56,172 bases of DNA. Origin: Bacillota bacterium. Its GTDB lineage: Bacteria > Bacillota > Clostridia > Christensenellales > UBA1242. The notes under the pieces were generated by a model. That model saw nothing but the letters and a program-made list of their open reading frames with translations. It had not been told where the DNA came from and did not search any database. The position numbers and the translations under genes are program-made. Of this stretch, positions 39,880 through 50,077 are shown piece by piece. The first letter of the stretch is position 1. Every line of letters begins with the position of its first letter. The stretch lies in contig WRAS01000007.1 of the NCBI GenBank assembly GCA_009780065.1, forward strand, positions 1-56,172, written 5' to 3'.

Positions 39880-42063
39880 TTAAGTCTTCATTGTTAAACT
39901 TATTCGTTTTCGTTCTTTATCCACACCCAGCACGCGAACCTGCACCACGTCGCCCACGGATAGAACTTCGCTGGGGTGCTTTATATACCTGTCCACGATT
40001 TGGCTAATGTGAACCAACCCATCTTGGTGAACCCCAATATCCACAAACGCACCAAAGTCAATGACATTGCGAACAGTTCCAGTTAATTCCATCCCCTCTT
40101 TCAAATCGTTCATATCCATAACATCGGAACGCAAGACAGGCTGCGCGAAATCATCCCGAATATCGCGGCCAGGATTTTGCAATTCCTTGATAATGTCTTC
40201 CAAAGTTGGCACACCCACCCCGTACTCTTTCGCAAGTTGTTCCATGTTCATGTGGGCAATCTTTGCAAGAATTGGTTGAATCTTTCGCGCCACCCCATAA
40301 TTCTCGGGATGAACACCCGTATTATCCATTATATCGGCACCACCAACGATTCGCAAGAAACCCGCACATTGTTCATAGGCTTTGGCACCTAATTTCGGAA
40401 CATTCAGAAGTTGTTCGCGAGTTTGGAAAGCGCCAATTTTTGTACGATGGGCAATTATATTTTTCGCAATAGCGGTATTAAGCCCCGCAACAAATGACAA
40501 CAACGCCGCACTTGCGGTGTTCAGGTCTACACCCACACTGTTCACACAATCCTCAACAACACCACCCAGAACCTGGTCAAGTCGTGCTTGTGGCATGTCG
40601 TGTTGATATTGTCCAACGCCTATGGATTTTGGGTCGATTTTTATAAGTTCCGCCAGAGGATCTTGTAACCGCCTTGCTATACTTGCAGCACTTCTGTGTG
40701 CAACATCAAAGTCAGGGAATTCCTCTGCCCCCGCCTTGGATGCGGAATAAACACTGGCCCCCGCTTCGTTCACGATAATATAGCCAAGATCTTTTATACC
40801 AAGTTCTTTTATCAGGTCGGCTGTGAAAATCTCGCTTTCTTTACTTGCTGTTCCATTGCCTATTGCGATTATTTGAACTTTGTGTTTTTTAACCAGGTCG
40901 CCGATAATTTTCTTGGATTCATCCACCTTGTTATGTGGTGCGGTAAAATATGCAATAGCACGATCCAGAACATTCCCATTACCATCCACCACAACAATTT
41001 TGCAACCAGTTCGATATCCAGGATCCAGTCCAAGTACAACTTTGTTTTTAACAGGTGATTGCAACAATAAAGGCCGCAAGTTTACATCAAACATTTTTAT
41101 AGCCTGCTCTGATGCCGATTCGAACAATTCGCCACGCACCTCGTTTTCTACCGATGGTTTCATCAGCCGCTTGTAGGCATCTTCTCCCGCTTCTTTCACA
41201 AGGACTGCGGTCGGTGCCCATGGAGATTTCTTGGCACCATCATAGAACTCTTGCCTTTGGGCATCTGTACTGATTGGATAGCCCTTGATAAATTTATCGA
41301 AAACGTAATGGTGTGGTATGTAATCTTCAATTTCAATAACACATTTCAAACATCCCTCTTTCTCGGCACGGTTTATTGCAAGAATTCGGTGTGCCACAAT
41401 TTTTTTGACAGGCTCTTGGTAATTATCGTACATTTCATATGTTTTGATTTTTTCGGCAATTTTCTCGTCTTTCTTTGCAGCGGCCTTGTCAAGTTTTGTT
41501 GTAATAATTCCATATTCCCACAGTTGGTCACGCATAATTTTCCTAAGTTCCGCCGTATCACTGATAACCTCGGCGATTATGTCTTTTGCACCGTCGATTG
41601 CGTCTTGGGCTGTTTTGACCTCGTCATTAATGTAATCCTTTGCAATTGACATAATATCTTTTGTATCTGATCGTTGTTCCAGTATTAAATCTGCCAATGG
41701 TTTTAACCCCTTGCGAATGGCTTCGGTCGCACGTGTTTTACGTTTTGGTTTGTACGGACGATAGATGTCCTCGACCTCGGTCAAGGTTTTCGCGTCAGAA
41801 AGCGCCCGTTCAATTTCTGGGGTCATGAACCCTTGCTCGGTTATGGATTTAGACACAATTTCTTTGCGGTCTTCCAACTTTCGCAGGTAATCTAAGCGAT
41901 CCGCGAATTCACGCAAGACCTGGTCATCACAACCGCCTGTCATTTCTTTTCGGTAACGTGCAATAAAGGGAATTGTGTTGCCCTCGTCAATAAGTTGAAT
42001 TATGTTCTTGCTAGATTGTGGGGCAATGTTAAATTCTTTTGATAATTTTTCTGAATGTGTCAT
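39880..42063 (-). CDS. tex: Tex-type RNA-binding transcription accessory protein
   Basis: 727 residues. N-terminal helical region (SKNIIQLIDEGNTIPFIARY), YRPYKPKRKTRATEAIRKGL, a YqgF/RuvC-like domain with VLGLDPGYRTGCKIVVVDGN (about 350), helix-hairpin-helix motifs (LLNVPKLGAKAYEQCAGFLR) and a C-terminal S1 domain (ELTGTVRNVIDFGAFVDIGV, HQDGLVHISQ). Full length for the family. Tex acts at stalled transcription complexes. The extended -10 TGTTATGAT ends 6 nt before ATG 42063 and there is no Shine-Dalgarno site. Confidence 0.95.
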   Translation of the reverse strand: MTHSEKLSKEFNIAPQSSKNIIQLIDEGNTIPFIARYRKEMTGGCDDQVLREFADRLDYLRKLEDRKEIVSKSITEQGFMTPEIERALSDAKTLTEVEDIYRPYKPKRKTRATEAIRKGLKPLADLILEQRSDTKDIMSIAKDYINDEVKTAQDAIDGAKDIIAEVISDTAELRKIMRDQLWEYGIITTKLDKAAAKKDEKIAEKIKTYEMYDNYQEPVKKIVAHRILAINRAEKEGCLKCVIEIEDYIPHHYVFDKFIKGYPISTDAQRQEFYDGAKKSPWAPTAVLVKEAGEDAYKRLMKPSVENEVRGELFESASEQAIKMFDVNLRPLLLQSPVKNKVVLGLDPGYRTGCKIVVVDGNGNVLDRAIAYFTAPHNKVDESKKIIGDLVKKHKVQIIAIGNGTASKESEIFTADLIKELGIKDLGYIIVNEAGASVYSASKAGAEEFPDFDVAHRSAASIARRLQDPLAELIKIDPKSIGVGQYQHDMPQARLDQVLGGVVEDCVNSVGVDLNTASAALLSFVAGLNTAIAKNIIAHRTKIGAFQTREQLLNVPKLGAKAYEQCAGFLRIVGGADIMDNTGVHPENYGVARKIQPILAKIAHMNMEQLAKEYGVGVPTLEDIIKELQNPGRDIRDDFAQPVLRSDVMDMNDLKEGMELTGTVRNVIDFGAFVDIGVHQDGLVHISQIVDRYIKHPSEVLSVGDVVQVRVLGVDKERKRISLTMKT

Positions 42064-42252
42064 GCAACTATCATAACATGATTACTTTGTATTGATTACT
42101 AAAAAAACTCCAGCAACGCAATATTCAATATTCTTGCCCCTTTTACTTATTAATTTAGATTATCATTTAATAATAATTACTATATATATCAACTACTTTT
42201 TAAGAAAAGTTTTTAAACTGGTTTTTAAAGAATATGAATTGATAAAAACCTC

Positions 42253-42281
42253 TTGATTTTTAATTTTAAAAGGGTTATACT
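42253..42281 (+). promoter_or_regulatory. V-ATPase operon promoter
   Basis: TTGATT (42253-42258), 17 nt, TATACT (42276-42281). Predicted start near 42288, only about 6 nt before ATG 42294. The region 42064-42252 is AT-rich with no gene. Confidence 0.6.
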
Positions 42282-42293
42282 GGGTGCGTTATT

Positions 42294-42587
42294 ATGATAG
42301 TAGAATTGATTAGCCAAATAGAGTTGGCAGAGGAACAGGCAGAAAAACTGCACAAAGATACGCGAAAAAAGATTCAAGAGTTGGAACAGGCTCACCAGAA
42401 AAAAATTGAAAATTTGCGTACACAAAGCGAAGAAGAAACCACCAAGAAAATCAAGGAATTTCGTTCTGACGCTGGTAAATCCGATAAGGGTGAAAAATCC
42501 ACCACTGATGTTACAGTTCCAAAGGCAAAGACCGAGGCTGCTGTTAAACACATAATCAAAGAATTCAAGACGAGGTATTTGCCATGA
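42294..42587 (+). CDS. V-type ATPase peripheral-stalk subunit (NtpF/AtpH type, 97 aa)
   Basis: A charged helical protein (IELAEEQAEKLHKDTRKKIQ, ELEQAHQKKIENLRTQSEEE) with the continuous coiled coil of the NtpF (subunit G/H) stator component that pairs with subunit E. It is first in the operon, as ntpF is in Enterococcus hirae. It overlaps the subunit I gene (ATGA at 42584-42587). Confidence 0.8.
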   Translation: MIVELISQIELAEEQAEKLHKDTRKKIQELEQAHQKKIENLRTQSEEETTKKIKEFRSDAGKSDKGEKSTTDVTVPKAKTEAAVKHIIKEFKTRYLP

Positions 42588-44509
42588 TTGTTGACATGAA
42601 AAACGTGTCAATAGTTGGTCAAAAAAACGAGCTTTACGACACAATTGAAACTCTTAAAAAGACTTTTGCTTTTGATGTAACAGCTTTTAAAAAAAATAAA
42701 ACTGAACTAGAAAGCGAAGATATTAAAACACGCGACTCGCATGTGTCTAATACAGCACGTATTAAAAGTGCACTTTCTCTGGTCAAAAAAGCCCGTAAAA
42801 AAGATGTACCCGTTTCATTTGGTGCAATTGCCTATACAGAACTTAAAGACATGCGCGCCAAGGAAGACGAGGTTACTGCAATCTTGGCTGACATGGAATC
42901 CAAGACTGCACGCATGCGCGAAATAAAGGATGCCATTACAAAAAATCAAGAATCCATAAAGGAACTTGGTCCTTATGTTAACCTTCCTGCTAAATTCTCT
43001 GTAATCAAAGGCGGAAAGAATCACGTTGTTTTATGTGGTATCATTTCAAACACAAATCTTGCCCGTTACAAAACCAGCAACGATGTCGGTAATATTACAA
43101 TCACAGAATATCCATCAGGGACCAGTAAAACATGTGTGGTTCTTGTCGCGCACAAGGATTCCTTGGATACTGTAAATACAATTAATTCATATCGATTAGA
43201 AAAATGTAAATTCAACTTTGACGGTACTGCAGTTGGTCGCATTCACGAGTTGGAAACCGAAAACAAAGCATTACAACAAGAGAACACCACACTATCCGAA
43301 TCTTTCGCATTGTCAGATGACCAAATTCAACTATTAAAATCATACAGCGATTATTTGGCAAACGAAGTCAACACATTAGACGTTATGGCATCCACATATC
43401 GTGCAAACAAATATTATGCCATTACTGGCTGGATAATCTCCGCGGATCAAGAGTCCATCATTAAAACTATTAAAGAAAATCACCCGGATGTTATTGTTTC
43501 TATAACAGAACCAACTGAAGAAGACAAAGCACCCGTTTATGTAAAAAGTCCAAAGATAGTTGAACCGTATCAAAGTATTACAAATATGTACGGTGCCCCA
43601 GGACGAGGCGATATCGACCCAAATCCTTTTGTGGCTTTCTTTTATTTCCTTTTCTTTGGATTGATGATTGGTGATATCGGATACGGGCTACTGCTTGCCG
43701 GTCTTATGCTGTTCATACTATGGAAGAAAAAACCAATTGGCGGCAAAAAACAACTTGTTATGATTTTCATGATGGGTGGTATCAGTGCGATTCTTTGGGG
43801 TATTCTGTATTCCAGTTTCTTTGGTCTAAGTGCAAATTTCATGCCTCCTGCCCTATTTGACCCAATAAATAACTCGCTTGAATTCTTGATACTTGCACTC
43901 AGCGTAGGTGTACTACACATAATGTTCGGTATCGCACTAAAGGGCTATAACCTTATGCGCCAAGGCAAGCACTTGGACGCCGTATTAGATAGTTTCAGTC
44001 GTCTTATGTTGTTCTTAGGTCTTATACTCTTTGTGCTTGGAATGATGCTTGATTGGGCAGCGGTACTTTCCACCCCAGGTGTTGTTATAGCACTGGTGGG
44101 ATTAGGTGTAATTATACTGACAAATGGTCGCAAGAAAAAAGGTCTTGGCAAAGTCGTGGGCGGTTTTGCTGGGGCGTACAGTTTGGTTGGATACTTCTCA
44201 GATATTCTAAGTTACGCACGTTTGTTTGGTATCGCGATTGTAGGTGCGGTTATAGGTATGGTTGGAAACATCATGGGCGAAATGCTGATGGGTATGGACA
44301 TCCCTGTGGTTGGTTATGTTGCAGGGTTCTTGATTGCGGGTGCGTTCCATGCGTTTAACCTGGCTCTTGGTCTGATTGGTGCATACGTGCACAATGCAAG
44401 GTTGCAGTTTATCGAGTTCTTTAGCAAGTTCTATTCCGGAGAAGGCAAGGTCTTCACCCCTGTAGGGTCAAGGCTTCAATACACGCGCCTTGAAACTAGT
44501 GGTAAATAA
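42584..44509 (+). CDS. ntpI: V-type ATPase subunit I (a subunit)
   Basis: 641 residues. N-terminal cytoplasmic half with coiled coils (about 80-270) bridging to the stator, then PYQSITNMYGAPGRGDIDPN at about 325-345 and a C-terminal membrane half with seven or eight helices (FVAFFYFLFFGLMIGDIGYG, VLHIMFGIALKGYNLM, LVGYFSDILSYARLFGIAIV). The essential arginine is in SYARLFG. It forms the two half channels with the K ring. The stop is followed by a small hairpin before ntpK. Confidence 0.93.
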   Translation: MIVDMKNVSIVGQKNELYDTIETLKKTFAFDVTAFKKNKTELESEDIKTRDSHVSNTARIKSALSLVKKARKKDVPVSFGAIAYTELKDMRAKEDEVTAILADMESKTARMREIKDAITKNQESIKELGPYVNLPAKFSVIKGGKNHVVLCGIISNTNLARYKTSNDVGNITITEYPSGTSKTCVVLVAHKDSLDTVNTINSYRLEKCKFNFDGTAVGRIHELETENKALQQENTTLSESFALSDDQIQLLKSYSDYLANEVNTLDVMASTYRANKYYAITGWIISADQESIIKTIKENHPDVIVSITEPTEEDKAPVYVKSPKIVEPYQSITNMYGAPGRGDIDPNPFVAFFYFLFFGLMIGDIGYGLLLAGLMLFILWKKKPIGGKKQLVMIFMMGGISAILWGILYSSFFGLSANFMPPALFDPINNSLEFLILALSVGVLHIMFGIALKGYNLMRQGKHLDAVLDSFSRLMLFLGLILFVLGMMLDWAAVLSTPGVVIALVGLGVIILTNGRKKKGLGKVVGGFAGAYSLVGYFSDILSYARLFGIAIVGAVIGMVGNIMGEMLMGMDIPVVGYVAGFLIAGAFHAFNLALGLIGAYVHNARLQFIEFFSKFYSGEGKVFTPVGSRLQYTRLETSGK

Positions 44510-44511
44510 AT

Positions 44512-44527
44512 GAGGGGACTCATTCTA
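44512..44527 (+). promoter_or_regulatory. Small intercistronic hairpin between ntpI and ntpK
   Basis: AATGAG-GGGA-CTCATT folds into a 6-bp stem directly after the ntpI stop and is followed by an AT-rich stretch and a strong AAGGAGG site for ntpK. Such elements can favour mRNA processing and raise yield of the multi-copy ring subunit (inference). Confidence 0.35.
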
Positions 44528-44558
44528 TTTATATAAAATAAAAAAGGAGGAAAAAGAG

Positions 44559-45029
44559 ATGGATGGAAATTTAATAGCTTTGCTTGGAGCAGCACTTGCA
44601 ATCATTGCAACAGGTGTGGCATCTGCAATCGGGATGAGCTGGGTACAGAGGGCCGCAGCAGGTGTAGTGACAGAGGATCCAGAAAAATATGGTAAAACTA
44701 TGATTTTGCAACTTATCCCATCGTCCGCTGGACTTTATGGATTCGTTGTCGGTTTCTTGGTTTTGATTAACGTATTCATGGGCGATGGTGCAGCATACAC
44801 AACTTCACAGGGCTTGTTGATTCTTATCGCATGTTTGCCAATTGCTATTGTCGGTGTTGTTGCTACAATTTTCCAGGCAAAGGTCTGTGTTGCTGGTATT
44901 CAAATGCTAAGCAAACGTGAAGAACTTTCTGGTCGTGCTATCGTTATGTCTGTTTTCATTGAATTGTTTACTTTGTTTGGATTGATTGCTTCTATTCTAG
45001 CAGTTCTTCAAGTAACACCAGGAGCGTAA
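44559..45029 (+). CDS. ntpK: V-type ATPase subunit K (rotor ring proteolipid)
   Basis: 156 residues with four membrane helices, the duplicated-hairpin form found in Enterococcus NtpK. The ion-site segments align as LIPSSAGLYGFV (54-57: P-S-S-A), Q106 in FQAKVCVAGI, and carboxylate E135 in FIELFTLFG. Compared with E. hirae (L61, T64, Q65, Q110, E139), Thr64 is replaced by Ser and Gln65 by Ala. The glutamate exists only in the second hairpin, as in V-type rotors that pump. Strong AAGGAGG site. Confidence 0.93.
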   Translation: MDGNLIALLGAALAIIATGVASAIGMSWVQRAAAGVVTEDPEKYGKTMILQLIPSSAGLYGFVVGFLVLINVFMGDGAAYTTSQGLLILIACLPIAIVGVVATIFQAKVCVAGIQMLSKREELSGRAIVMSVFIELFTLFGLIASILAVLQVTPGA

Positions 45030-45035
45030 TCGCTT

Positions 45036-45506
45036 ATGGAAAAAGTATTAGTCGAAGAAAAGATTCTGTCAGACGCGCGTGCACAAGCCGACGCGATGGT
45101 TTCGGCTACAAAAAAGCGTTTGGACGCTGAACTAGAGGTTGCTCAGGCTGAGTTAACAACAAAGCAAGAAGCAGACCTTGAAAAGGCAAAAGTAGCGATT
45201 GAAAACGAAAATAAACAAAAAGCCTTGATAAAAAAGATTGAAAGCGACATCGCAGCGCTTTCACGTAAACGCGAGATTTTGGACGAAGTTTTCTTGACCG
45301 CGTCCAAAGATCTTGGCAAAGGTGTGTTGACGCAATTGGTTACGGCTTTTTCAAAAAAAGCCAAAGCCGGCGACACCGTAAAAAAAGTTGACGGCGGAGT
45401 TATTATCAGTAACAGCAAGTATGAACTGAGACTTACCGTGGACGAACTTCTAAAATCGCTACGTGGCGATATAGAGGCTCAAGTTGCACAGATTCTGTTT
45501 GAATAA
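45036..45506 (+). CDS. ntpE: V-type ATPase subunit E
   Basis: 156 residues: long N-terminal helix rich in A, K, E (LSDARAQADAMVSATKKRLD, AELTTKQEADLEKAKVAIEN) that pairs with the NtpF helix in the stator, then a compact alpha/beta C-terminal part. Shorter than the usual 190-200 residues. Position between ntpK and ntpC fixes the assignment. Confidence 0.82.
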   Translation: MEKVLVEEKILSDARAQADAMVSATKKRLDAELEVAQAELTTKQEADLEKAKVAIENENKQKALIKKIESDIAALSRKREILDEVFLTASKDLGKGVLTQLVTAFSKKAKAGDTVKKVDGGVIISNSKYELRLTVDELLKSLRGDIEAQVAQILFE

Positions 45507-45527
45507 AAAACGAAAGGAGGTACGCAT

Positions 45528-46400
45528 ATGAGACCATGCCAGCTTTACGCAAACGCATTTATTTCTGTGCGTTCCTATAAACAAATGTTTACTCAGGCAC
45601 GAATCCGTGCAATGATTAACGCCGAGACGATTCAAGATGCCGCGAAAGTTTTATTAGAATGTGGCTATTCGCCTCAACTAATTTCTACGTCACCAGAAAA
45701 GGATGACGAGATCGTAGCAACCGAGCGTGCAGCGACAGTGGAAAAATTCACCGAACTTTGCAGCGATGCAAACCTTTTGTACTGTGTTATAGCAAAGTTT
45801 AATTACCATAATGCGGGACTTAGATACAAGAACAGTTTGGGATTATCCGAATTGGATGAAACACTTTATCCTTTTGCGGACTATGTCGAGGAGTTCAGTA
45901 CGGATGCGCTATCATTGCCAAAACCTCTTAAAGAGGCATTTATGCAACTGAAAAACATTTCGGACGTTACCGCCACACAAATTGATTCAATAATTACCCA
46001 CGCATTATATACAGACATTGCGTCGCATGTTAAAAAAATTAAAAACAAGGCAATACGCAATTACTTTGCATACGAGGTTGATTTCCTTAACATTCGTGCG
46101 GTTATCAAAGGAATGGATGCCAATTTATTACCAGGTGGTAAATTAAACAAACAACAGGTCACTGCCAAAGCCGCAGAGATCAAAGATTTGAATGAATTTG
46201 AAGACGAGTCTTGGGCGGAACTATCTAAACTGAGTGCGATTGATAATAACGATATCTTCAAATTGAATTTATTGTTTTATTGGTTCATGCGAAAGCAAGA
46301 GGAACTGCGTGTTGTTAAGACCATTCTAATGGGAAAAAAGTTCGGCTTTACGAATGACCAAATTCGTGAATCTTTGGGAGGTCTGTATGGCAGATTCTGA
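45528..46400 (+). CDS. ntpC: V-type ATPase subunit C (d-type, central socket)
   Basis: 290 residues, mainly helical. Begins YANAFISVRSYKQMFTQARI and contains the family-typical YNYHNAGL-like segment (IAKFNYHNAGLRYKNSLGLS), VDFLNIRAVIKGM (compare D-x-x-N-x-x-x-x-x-R-x-x) and a C-terminal F-x-x-E-x-x-x-x-x-x-G-Y type end replaced by [12 protein letters not shown]. It docks the rotor shaft on the K ring. AAAGGAGG precedes it; it overlaps subunit F by 14 nt. Confidence 0.88.
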   Translation: MRPCQLYANAFISVRSYKQMFTQARIRAMINAETIQDAAKVLLECGYSPQLISTSPEKDDEIVATERAATVEKFTELCSDANLLYCVIAKFNYHNAGLRYKNSLGLSELDETLYPFADYVEEFSTDALSLPKPLKEAFMQLKNISDVTATQIDSIITHALYTDIASHVKKIKNKAIRNYFAYEVDFLNIRAVIKGMDANLLPGGKLNKQQVTAKAAEIKDLNEFEDESWAELSKLSAIDNNDIFKLNLLFYWFMRKQEELRVVKTILMGKKFGFTNDQIRESLGGLYGRF

Positions 46401-46719
46401 TAAAACATTTAAAATCGCAGCAGTGGGATCAAAAGATACCGTTTTGATCTTTAAAAGTATGGATGTAGACGTATTTTTTCAAACCGCGCCACGCGATGTT
46501 TTGAAAACATTAAAGGACCTTGTTACACAAAAGTACTCTATTGTTTTTATTACTGAATCTGTGGCTGTAGGTGTTAATGATTTCTTGAACTTACGTCGCG
46601 CACATCCCTACCCTATTTTTATGCCTATTCCAGACGGTATTAGCAGTACGGGATATGGACAACAAAGAATCAAGGATAATATGGAGCGCGCGATAGGCTC
46701 GTCCAGAATAGGAGGATAA
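46387..46719 (+). CDS. V-type ATPase subunit F (NtpG type)
   Basis: 110 residues starting [20 protein letters not shown] at ATG 46387, with GGGAGG just upstream inside ntpC. It has the small Rossmann-like fold of subunit [32 protein letters not shown], and the family end [20 protein letters not shown] followed by [11 protein letters not shown]. It binds subunit D in the central shaft. In Enterococcus this position is called ntpG. Confidence 0.9.
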   Translation: MADSDKTFKIAAVGSKDTVLIFKSMDVDVFFQTAPRDVLKTLKDLVTQKYSIVFITESVAVGVNDFLNLRRAHPYPIFMPIPDGISSTGYGQQRIKDNMERAIGSSRIGG

Positions 46720-46720
46720 A

Positions 46721-48667
46721 ATGAGTGATAAAAAAGCAACAACAAAAGCACCAGTAAAAAAGGCACCGACCAAAAAGGCTGCTCCTAAAACTGTTGCAAA
46801 GAAAGCACCGGTCGGCGAGAAAAAAACCGCCAAAGTTGACGGCGGAAAGATTATTAAGGTGTCCGGACCGTTGATAGTTGCCGAAAACATGGGCGACGTC
46901 AATATGTATGACGTTGTGAATGTTTCTAAAATGCGTTTGGTTGGTGAAATAATCGAATTGCGTGAGGATCGTGCATCTATCCAGGTTTACGAAGAAACCA
47001 GTGGTCTTACAATAGGTGAAGAAGTTATCTCTACCGGTATGCCTTTGTCTGTTGAACTAGCGCCTGGGATTATGGGCGGTATTTATGACGGAATTGCGCG
47101 TCCATTAGACAAAATTCTGGAACAAAGCGGGGACCGTATTGCCCGTGGTATCCAAGTAAGTCCAATTGACAGAAAAAAGAAATGGGATTTTGTTCCAAAA
47201 AAGAAAGTCGGTGACAAAGTTGTTACCGGGGATATAATCGGTACAGTCCAAGAAAACGAAGTTGTTGAACACCGCATAATGGTACCGCATGGTGTATCCG
47301 GCAAAATCAAAAAAATTACAAGTGGAAAATTTACTATCACAGAAACGATAGCAGAAATAACAAACGATAAGGGAAAGACAGTCGAGGTACAGATGCTGCA
47401 AAAATGGCCTGTACGTAAAGGTCGCCCTTATAAATCAAAACTAAGTCCAAGCCAACCTTTAATAACTGGTCAACGTGTTATGGACACATTGTTCCCAATC
47501 GCAAAAGGTGGGGTTGCGGCCATCCCGGGTCCGTTTGGTTCCGGAAAAACAGTTGTTCAACACCAAATTGCAAAATGGTCGGACGCAGAGATAGTTGTGT
47601 ATATAGGTTGTGGAGAACGCGGTAACGAGATGACAGACGTTCTTAACGAATTCCCGCACCTTATGGACATGCGTAACGGACAACCAATAATGAAACGAAC
47701 AATTCTGATTGCAAACACATCCGATATGCCTGTTGCTGCACGTGAAGCAAGTATGTATACCGGTATTACAATTGCGGAATATTTCCGTGACCAAGGTTAT
47801 AACGTAGCAATCATGGCAGACAGTACCAGTCGTTGGGCAGAAGCGTTACGTGAGATGAGTGGCCGTCTAGAAGAACTTCCAGGTGAAGAGGGCTATCCTG
47901 CATATCTATCATCCCGTCTTGCCGAGTTCTATGAGCGTGCTGGGATGGTTAAAATTCTGGGTACAGAAGACCGTCTTGGCAGTATCACCGCAATCGGAGC
48001 TGTTTCGCCTCCAGGTGGTGACTTGTCCGAACCTGTTTCGCAAGGAACATTGCGTATTGTTAAGGTGTTCTGGGGTCTTTCCAGTGCACTTGCGTACAAG
48101 CGACACTTCCCTGCTATTGACTGGCTTATTTCATATTCGCTGTATTCTAACAAGTTAGAAAAATGGTATGATGAAGAAATTTCACCTGCTTTCCATGCAA
48201 ACCGTATTATCGCGATGAAATTACTTCAAGAAGATTCTAGTTTAGAAGAAATTGTACGTCTTGTGGGTGTAGACAGTTTGTCTGACCGTGACAAGTTAAT
48301 TATGGATACATCAAAGTCCATTAAAGAGGATTTCTTGCACCAAAACGCCTTTAATGACCAAGATGCATATTCAACGCTTAAAAAGCAATTCAAGATTCTA
48401 AACGCTATACTTGAATATCACCGTTTGGCAAACATCGCACTAGAAAGTGGTGTTGAATACGGTTGTTTAGTCAAGCCAGAACTACGATCAAAAATCAGTC
48501 GCTTTAGATATTTACCAGAAGACGAAATCGGAAAAATTGACGAGTTTACCTCGACATTGAAATCAGAACTTTCTCCGGAAAAATCTATGGATGAAGATAT
48601 GGATGACGTACAACTAAACTTGACGGATATGTCCAACCTTAAAGCAGACCATTGGGACAAAAAATAA
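46721..48667 (+). CDS. ntpA: V-type ATPase catalytic subunit A with Lys/Ala-rich N-terminal extension
   Basis: 648 residues. After a 40-residue K/A/P/T-rich leader ([20 protein letters not shown]) the normal subunit begins at [17 protein letters not shown]. Walker A is [17 protein letters not shown] (about residue 270; GSGKT rather than the usual GAGKT), followed by [19 protein letters not shown], the arginine-finger and [20 protein letters not shown] region. It hydrolyses ATP in the A3B3 head. Typical length is about 590, so the leader accounts for most of the excess. Confidence 0.95.
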   Translation: MSDKKATTKAPVKKAPTKKAAPKTVAKKAPVGEKKTAKVDGGKIIKVSGPLIVAENMGDVNMYDVVNVSKMRLVGEIIELREDRASIQVYEETSGLTIGEEVISTGMPLSVELAPGIMGGIYDGIARPLDKILEQSGDRIARGIQVSPIDRKKKWDFVPKKKVGDKVVTGDIIGTVQENEVVEHRIMVPHGVSGKIKKITSGKFTITETIAEITNDKGKTVEVQMLQKWPVRKGRPYKSKLSPSQPLITGQRVMDTLFPIAKGGVAAIPGPFGSGKTVVQHQIAKWSDAEIVVYIGCGERGNEMTDVLNEFPHLMDMRNGQPIMKRTILIANTSDMPVAAREASMYTGITIAEYFRDQGYNVAIMADSTSRWAEALREMSGRLEELPGEEGYPAYLSSRLAEFYERAGMVKILGTEDRLGSITAIGAVSPPGGDLSEPVSQGTLRIVKVFWGLSSALAYKRHFPAIDWLISYSLYSNKLEKWYDEEISPAFHANRIIAMKLLQEDSSLEEIVRLVGVDSLSDRDKLIMDTSKSIKEDFLHQNAFNDQDAYSTLKKQFKILNAILEYHRLANIALESGVEYGCLVKPELRSKISRFRYLPEDEIGKIDEFTSTLKSELSPEKSMDEDMDDVQLNLTDMSNLKADHWDKK

Positions 48668-48679
48668 CGGAGGTTTAAA

Positions 48680-50056
48680 ATGCAAAGAGTATATAAGACA
48701 ATAACAAGTGCTGTCGGACCATTGATGATGGTATCTGGTGTAGAAGGTGCCGAGTACAATGAATTCGTGGAAATCGAACAAGAAAACGGCGAAATCCGAA
48801 ACGGAAAGGTTTTGGAAATATCACGTGATAAGGCTGTGGTACAAATGTTCACATCCAGTCATGGTTTGAATATTAACCGTAGTAAGGCGCGTTTCCTTGG
48901 AAAAAGTTTGGAATTGCCTGTGTCTCCACAAATGTTGGGACGTGTGTTTGATGGTCTTGGACGACCAAAAGATGGTGGTCCTGAACCTATTGCGGTTAAG
49001 AAACTGGACATCAATGGTTTGCCTATTAACCCTACTGCACGTAACTATCCAGATGCGTTTATTCAAACTGGTATATCCGCTATCGACGGATTGAACACGC
49101 TGGTACGTGGACAAAAACTGCCAATTTTTAGTATGTCTGGTTTGGCGCACGCTGAACTGGCGGCACAGATTGCACGTCAATCAACCGTGCCTAGTGGTGG
49201 AAAATCATCTTTCGCGGTTGTGTTTGCGGCATTGGGCATTACACACGACGAAGCCGATTTCTTTATGCAATCGTTTGCAAATACCGGTGCGCTAAGTCAC
49301 TCTGTCATGTTTATTAACCTTGCAGATGACCCTGCACTAGAACGTATTGCAACACCACGTATGGCACTTACATGTGCGGAATATCTTGCATTTGAATTGG
49401 ACATGCACGTTCTTGTTATTATGACAGACATTACCAACTATGCCGAGGCATTGCGTGAGGTTTCCGCCGCACGAAAAGAAATCCCAGGTCGACGTGGATA
49501 TCCAGGATATCTTTATACCGACCTTGCAACGCTTTACGAACGCGCTGGCTGTATCAAAGGCAGAAAAGGTTCAATTACACAGATACCTATTCTAACTATG
49601 CCAGAGGACGATAAAACACACCCAATTCCGGATCTTACCGGTTATATTACCGAGGGTCAGATTATGCTGTCACGTGAACTTTCCAAAAAAGGTATAACCC
49701 CTTCCATTGATGTGCTGCCTTCACTTTCCCGTCTAAAGGACAAAGGTATTGGAAAAGGCAAAACTCGTGAAGACCATGGTGATACAATGAACCAATTATT
49801 CGCAGCATATGCAAAAGGAAAAGATGCAAAAGAACTTGCACAGATTCTTGGTGAATCTGCTCTTAGTCCGCTGGACAGAACATATGGAAGATTCGCAGAT
49901 GCGTTCGAACAAAAATATCTAAACCAAGGTTTCAACACAAACCGAAACATCCAAGAAACATTGGATATTGGATGGGAATTGCTACGTATTTTGCCAAGAG
50001 AAGAATTAAAGCGTATTAAGGACGTATTTCTTAACCAATATTACGATGCAAAATAA
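48680..50056 (+). CDS. ntpB: V-type ATPase subunit B (non-catalytic)
   Basis: 458 residues with [57 protein letters not shown] (no Walker A lysine-threonine, as expected) and [40 protein letters not shown] is diagnostic for subunit B. It alternates with subunit A in the head. ACGGAGG precedes ATG 48680. Confidence 0.96.
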   Translation: MQRVYKTITSAVGPLMMVSGVEGAEYNEFVEIEQENGEIRNGKVLEISRDKAVVQMFTSSHGLNINRSKARFLGKSLELPVSPQMLGRVFDGLGRPKDGGPEPIAVKKLDINGLPINPTARNYPDAFIQTGISAIDGLNTLVRGQKLPIFSMSGLAHAELAAQIARQSTVPSGGKSSFAVVFAALGITHDEADFFMQSFANTGALSHSVMFINLADDPALERIATPRMALTCAEYLAFELDMHVLVIMTDITNYAEALREVSAARKEIPGRRGYPGYLYTDLATLYERAGCIKGRKGSITQIPILTMPEDDKTHPIPDLTGYITEGQIMLSRELSKKGITPSIDVLPSLSRLKDKGIGKGKTREDHGDTMNQLFAAYAKGKDAKELAQILGESALSPLDRTYGRFADAFEQKYLNQGFNTNRNIQETLDIGWELLRILPREELKRIKDVFLNQYYDAK

Positions 50057-50077
50057 TTTCGCGTAAGGAGAACAAAA

